Shown here piece after piece: positions 5,682 to 7,218 of a stretch of 7,218 bases of DNA. The position numbers were made by a program, and so were the translations under genes. The DNA is from Lentzea aerocolonigenes (GTDB taxonomy: Bacteria; Actinomycetota; Actinomycetes; Mycobacteriales; Pseudonocardiaceae): positions 1 through 7,218 of the forward strand of contig NZ_JYJG01000191.1 of the NCBI RefSeq assembly GCF_000955955.1, in the 5' to 3' direction. The notes under the pieces are model-generated. The model did no database searches and was not told the DNA's origin. It saw only the letters and a program-made list of their open reading frames with translations. Each line of letters begins with the position of its first letter. Position 1 is the first letter of the stretch.

Positions 5682-6777
5682 GCTCCCGCGCACGCCGGTA
5701 AGCCGCCGCGGCCTCGTCGGTGCGGCCGAGGCGCCGCAACAGCTCGCCCCTGGTCGAGTGCAGGTAGCGGAAGTCGTCGAGGCCCAGCTCCTCGACGATC
5801 CGCAGGCCTGCCTCGGGGCCGTCCGTCTCCGCGACGGCGATCGCGAGGTTCAGCCGCACCACGGGCGAGCCGGTCAGCCGGGCCAGCTCCCGGTACAGCG
5901 CCGCGATCTCGGCCCAGTCGCACGGGGTCTCCGCGTGCAACGACGCGATCGCCGCCTGCAGCACGTGCGGTCCGCGGCCGCCCAACGCGACAGCACGGTC
6001 GAGCGCGGCCCGGCCGGCGGCGATCTGCCCGCTGTTCCACCGCGACCGGTCCTGGTCGGCGAGCAGCACCAGCTCGCCGTCGTCGAACCGCGCCTCGCGC
6101 CGGGAGTCGTTCAGCAGCATCATCGCGAGCAGCCCGTGCACCTCTGGACTGCCCGGCATCAGCTCAGCCAGCGCCCTGCCCAGCCAGATCGCCTCGGCCG
6201 CCAGTTCGTCCCTGCCGCCGTAGCCCTCGTTGAAGATCAGGTAGACGACCGCGAGCACCGCGTCGAGCCGCTCGCCGAGCAGGTGGTCCGGCGGCACGCG
6301 GAACGGGATGCCGGCCGCCTTGATCTTGCGCTTGGCGCGCACGATCCGTTGCGCCATCGTGCGTTCCGGCACCAGGAACGCACGGGCGATCTCGTCGGTG
6401 GTCAGCCCGCCCAGCGTGCGCAGGGTGAGCGCCACCTGTGCCTCGATCGCGAGCGCCGGGTGGCAGCAGGTGAAGATCAGCTCCAGCCGCTCGTCCGGGA
6501 ACGTCGCGGCGTCCACCTCCACTCGCGCCGCGAGCAGGTCGTACCGCGCGACGAGCGCCCGGTCCCGGCGGATGCGGTCCGTCGCCCGGTTCCTGGCCGT
6601 TCGCATCAGCCAGGCACGCGGGTTGTCCGGCACACCGTCGCGCGGCCACCGGTCGGCGGCGATCGCGAACGCCTCCTGCGCGGCCTCCTCGGCGAGGTCG
6701 AAGTCGCCGAGGAAGCCGACCAGGGTGGCGAGCACGCGGCCCCACTCCTCGCGGAAGACCCGCTCGGCCGCGCTCAC
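5617..6777 (-). CDS. ECF42-type RNA polymerase sigma factor with C-terminal TPR-like extension
   Basis: From the GTG at 6777 the product is 386 residues, about twice the length of a basic ECF sigma factor. Region 2 (about 5-75) includes [47 protein letters not shown]. Region 4 (about 95-155) includes [36 protein letters not shown]. The extension (about 160-386) has the ECF42 hallmarks [10 protein letters not shown] (179-188), [18 protein letters not shown] (238-255), [25 protein letters not shown] (271-295) and tetratricopeptide-like helices to the end. In characterised ECF42 members this extension is needed for activity, and no anti-sigma factor is encoded nearby; none is seen here. GTG 6777 is preferred because GGAGG (6789-6785) lies 7 bases upstream and GTGA overlaps the preceding stop; a TTG at 6780 is too close to that site. 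It probably transcribes its own operon. Confidence 0.95.
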   Translation of the reverse strand: MSAAERVFREEWGRVLATLVGFLGDFDLAEEAAQEAFAIAADRWPRDGVPDNPRAWLMRTARNRATDRIRRDRALVARYDLLAARVEVDAATFPDERLELIFTCCHPALAIEAQVALTLRTLGGLTTDEIARAFLVPERTMAQRIVRAKRKIKAAGIPFRVPPDHLLGERLDAVLAVVYLIFNEGYGGRDELAAEAIWLGRALAELMPGSPEVHGLLAMMLLNDSRREARFDDGELVLLADQDRSRWNSGQIAAGRAALDRAVALGGRGPHVLQAAIASLHAETPCDWAEIAALYRELARLTGSPVVRLNLAIAVAETDGPEAGLRIVEELGLDDFRYLHSTRGELLRRLGRTDEAAAAYRRARELTDDGAERRFLERRLTELAGS

Positions 6778-7121
6778 CAATAGACCTCCGAGGGGCGGAT
6801 CTCGACGGCACCGCCGTACCGCGCCGCCGGCACGCGCGAGGCCACCTCGATGGCCGCGTCCAGGTCGTCGGCCTCCAGGATGAACCAGCCGCCGACCGCC
6901 TCCTTCATCCCGACGAACGGCCCGTCCGTGGTCAGCGTCCTGCCGCCCTCGACCCGCACGGTGGTCGCGTTCTCGGCCCGGCCCATCGGCAGCCCCGGCG
7001 TGACACCGGGCGTCTCGTTGATGCCCTGGTAGTCCGCGCGAACCTGCTGCTGCTCCTCGTCGCTCAGCGCGGCCTGCTGCTCCAGCGCGCCGTTTTGGTA
7101 GATCAGCATCACGTACTTCAT
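6774..7121 (-). CDS. DGPF-motif / YCII-related domain protein
   Basis: This is a 115-residue soluble protein starting [10 protein letters not shown], with [49 protein letters not shown] at 63-110. The DGPF tetrapeptide is at 66-69. This is the small ferredoxin-like YCII fold of proteins almost always encoded beside ECF42 sigma factors; their biochemical role is unsettled. The ATG at 7121 has a strong ribosome binding site, GAGGAGGG (7136-7129), 7 bases upstream. Its TGA overlaps the sigma GTG, so the two are one operon, and a promoter of ECF42 type lies in front. Only one DGPF gene is present in the window, although ECF42 loci can have several. The family is sure; the function is not known. 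Confidence 0.93.
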   Translation of the reverse strand: MKYVMLIYQNGALEQQAALSDEEQQQVRADYQGINETPGVTPGLPMGRAENATTVRVEGGRTLTTDGPFVGMKEAVGGWFILEADDLDAAIEVASRVPAARYGGAVEIRPSEVYW

Positions 7122-7161
7122 CGCGTGGCCCTCCTCGTCCGACCCCGATTGGTCGCAGTAA

Positions 7162-7188
7162 GACGAACGGCGAGCCGCGTTTTCGACA
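7162..7188 (-). promoter_or_regulatory. ECF42-type autoregulatory promoter (TGTCGA - 17 bp - CGTC)
   Basis: On the minus strand TGTCGA at 7188-7183 is followed after 17 bases by CGTC at 7165-7162. From memory, the published target motif of ECF42 sigma factors in Streptomyces is TGTCGA in the -35 region and CG(A/T)C in the -10 region; both halves match. Start of transcription would fall near 7155, leaving a leader of about 33 bases that contains the strong ribosome binding site of the DGPF gene. This implies that the sigma factor drives its own operon. Confidence 0.75.
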
Positions 7189-7218
7189 CCCGCCTAGTAG
7201 TGCTTTGTCGGGTCAGCA

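Overview
The window is high-GC, gene-dense DNA with strong G/C preference at third codon positions, GTG and TTG starts, 1-4 bp gene overlaps and several likely leaderless promoters. Together with a stand-alone 5'-3' exonuclease and an ECF42-type sigma factor paired with a DGPF/YCII protein, this points to an actinobacterium. Pseudonocardiales (Lentzea, Saccharothrix or Amycolatopsis-like) is a guess from overall protein character, not a proven assignment.

Layout. (1) Positions 1-1087: a possible gene fragment at the left edge (minus), an HxlR-family regulator (minus), and divergently an exported protein of unknown function (plus). The gap between the last two is very short, and an 18-bp tandem repeat lies at the start of the exported-protein gene. 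(2) 1091-2655: a minus-strand pair, an M24 Xaa-Pro-type metallopeptidase followed by an Lrp/AsnC regulator whose TTG start overlaps the peptidase stop. (3) 2684-3628: a divergent stand-alone 5'-3' exonuclease of the Pol I N-terminal type. (4) 3671-5681: a near-perfect 23-bp inverted repeat over a likely leaderless promoter, then a TetR repressor and an MFS drug-efflux-type transporter joined by an ATGA overlap. (5) 5617-7188: a minus-strand operon of a DGPF/YCII protein and an ECF42 sigma factor with a long C-terminal extension. A promoter matching the recalled ECF42 motif (TGTCGA, 17 bp, CGTC) precedes it. The sigma gene overlaps the MFS gene tail to tail by 65 bp.

How they work together. 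The window is a string of small self-contained regulatory modules: HxlR with its divergent target, Lrp with the peptidase, TetR with the efflux pump, and ECF42 with the DGPF protein. Each regulator sits beside the gene it probably controls. The exonuclease is a housekeeping DNA repair/replication gene. No tRNA, rRNA, CRISPR array, complete mobile element or stretch over 300 bp without a gene was found. I see no wholly new system. The most informative signals are the TetR operator/promoter, the ECF42 autoregulatory promoter, the face-to-face -10 elements at 2663-2675, and the tandem repeat beside HxlR.
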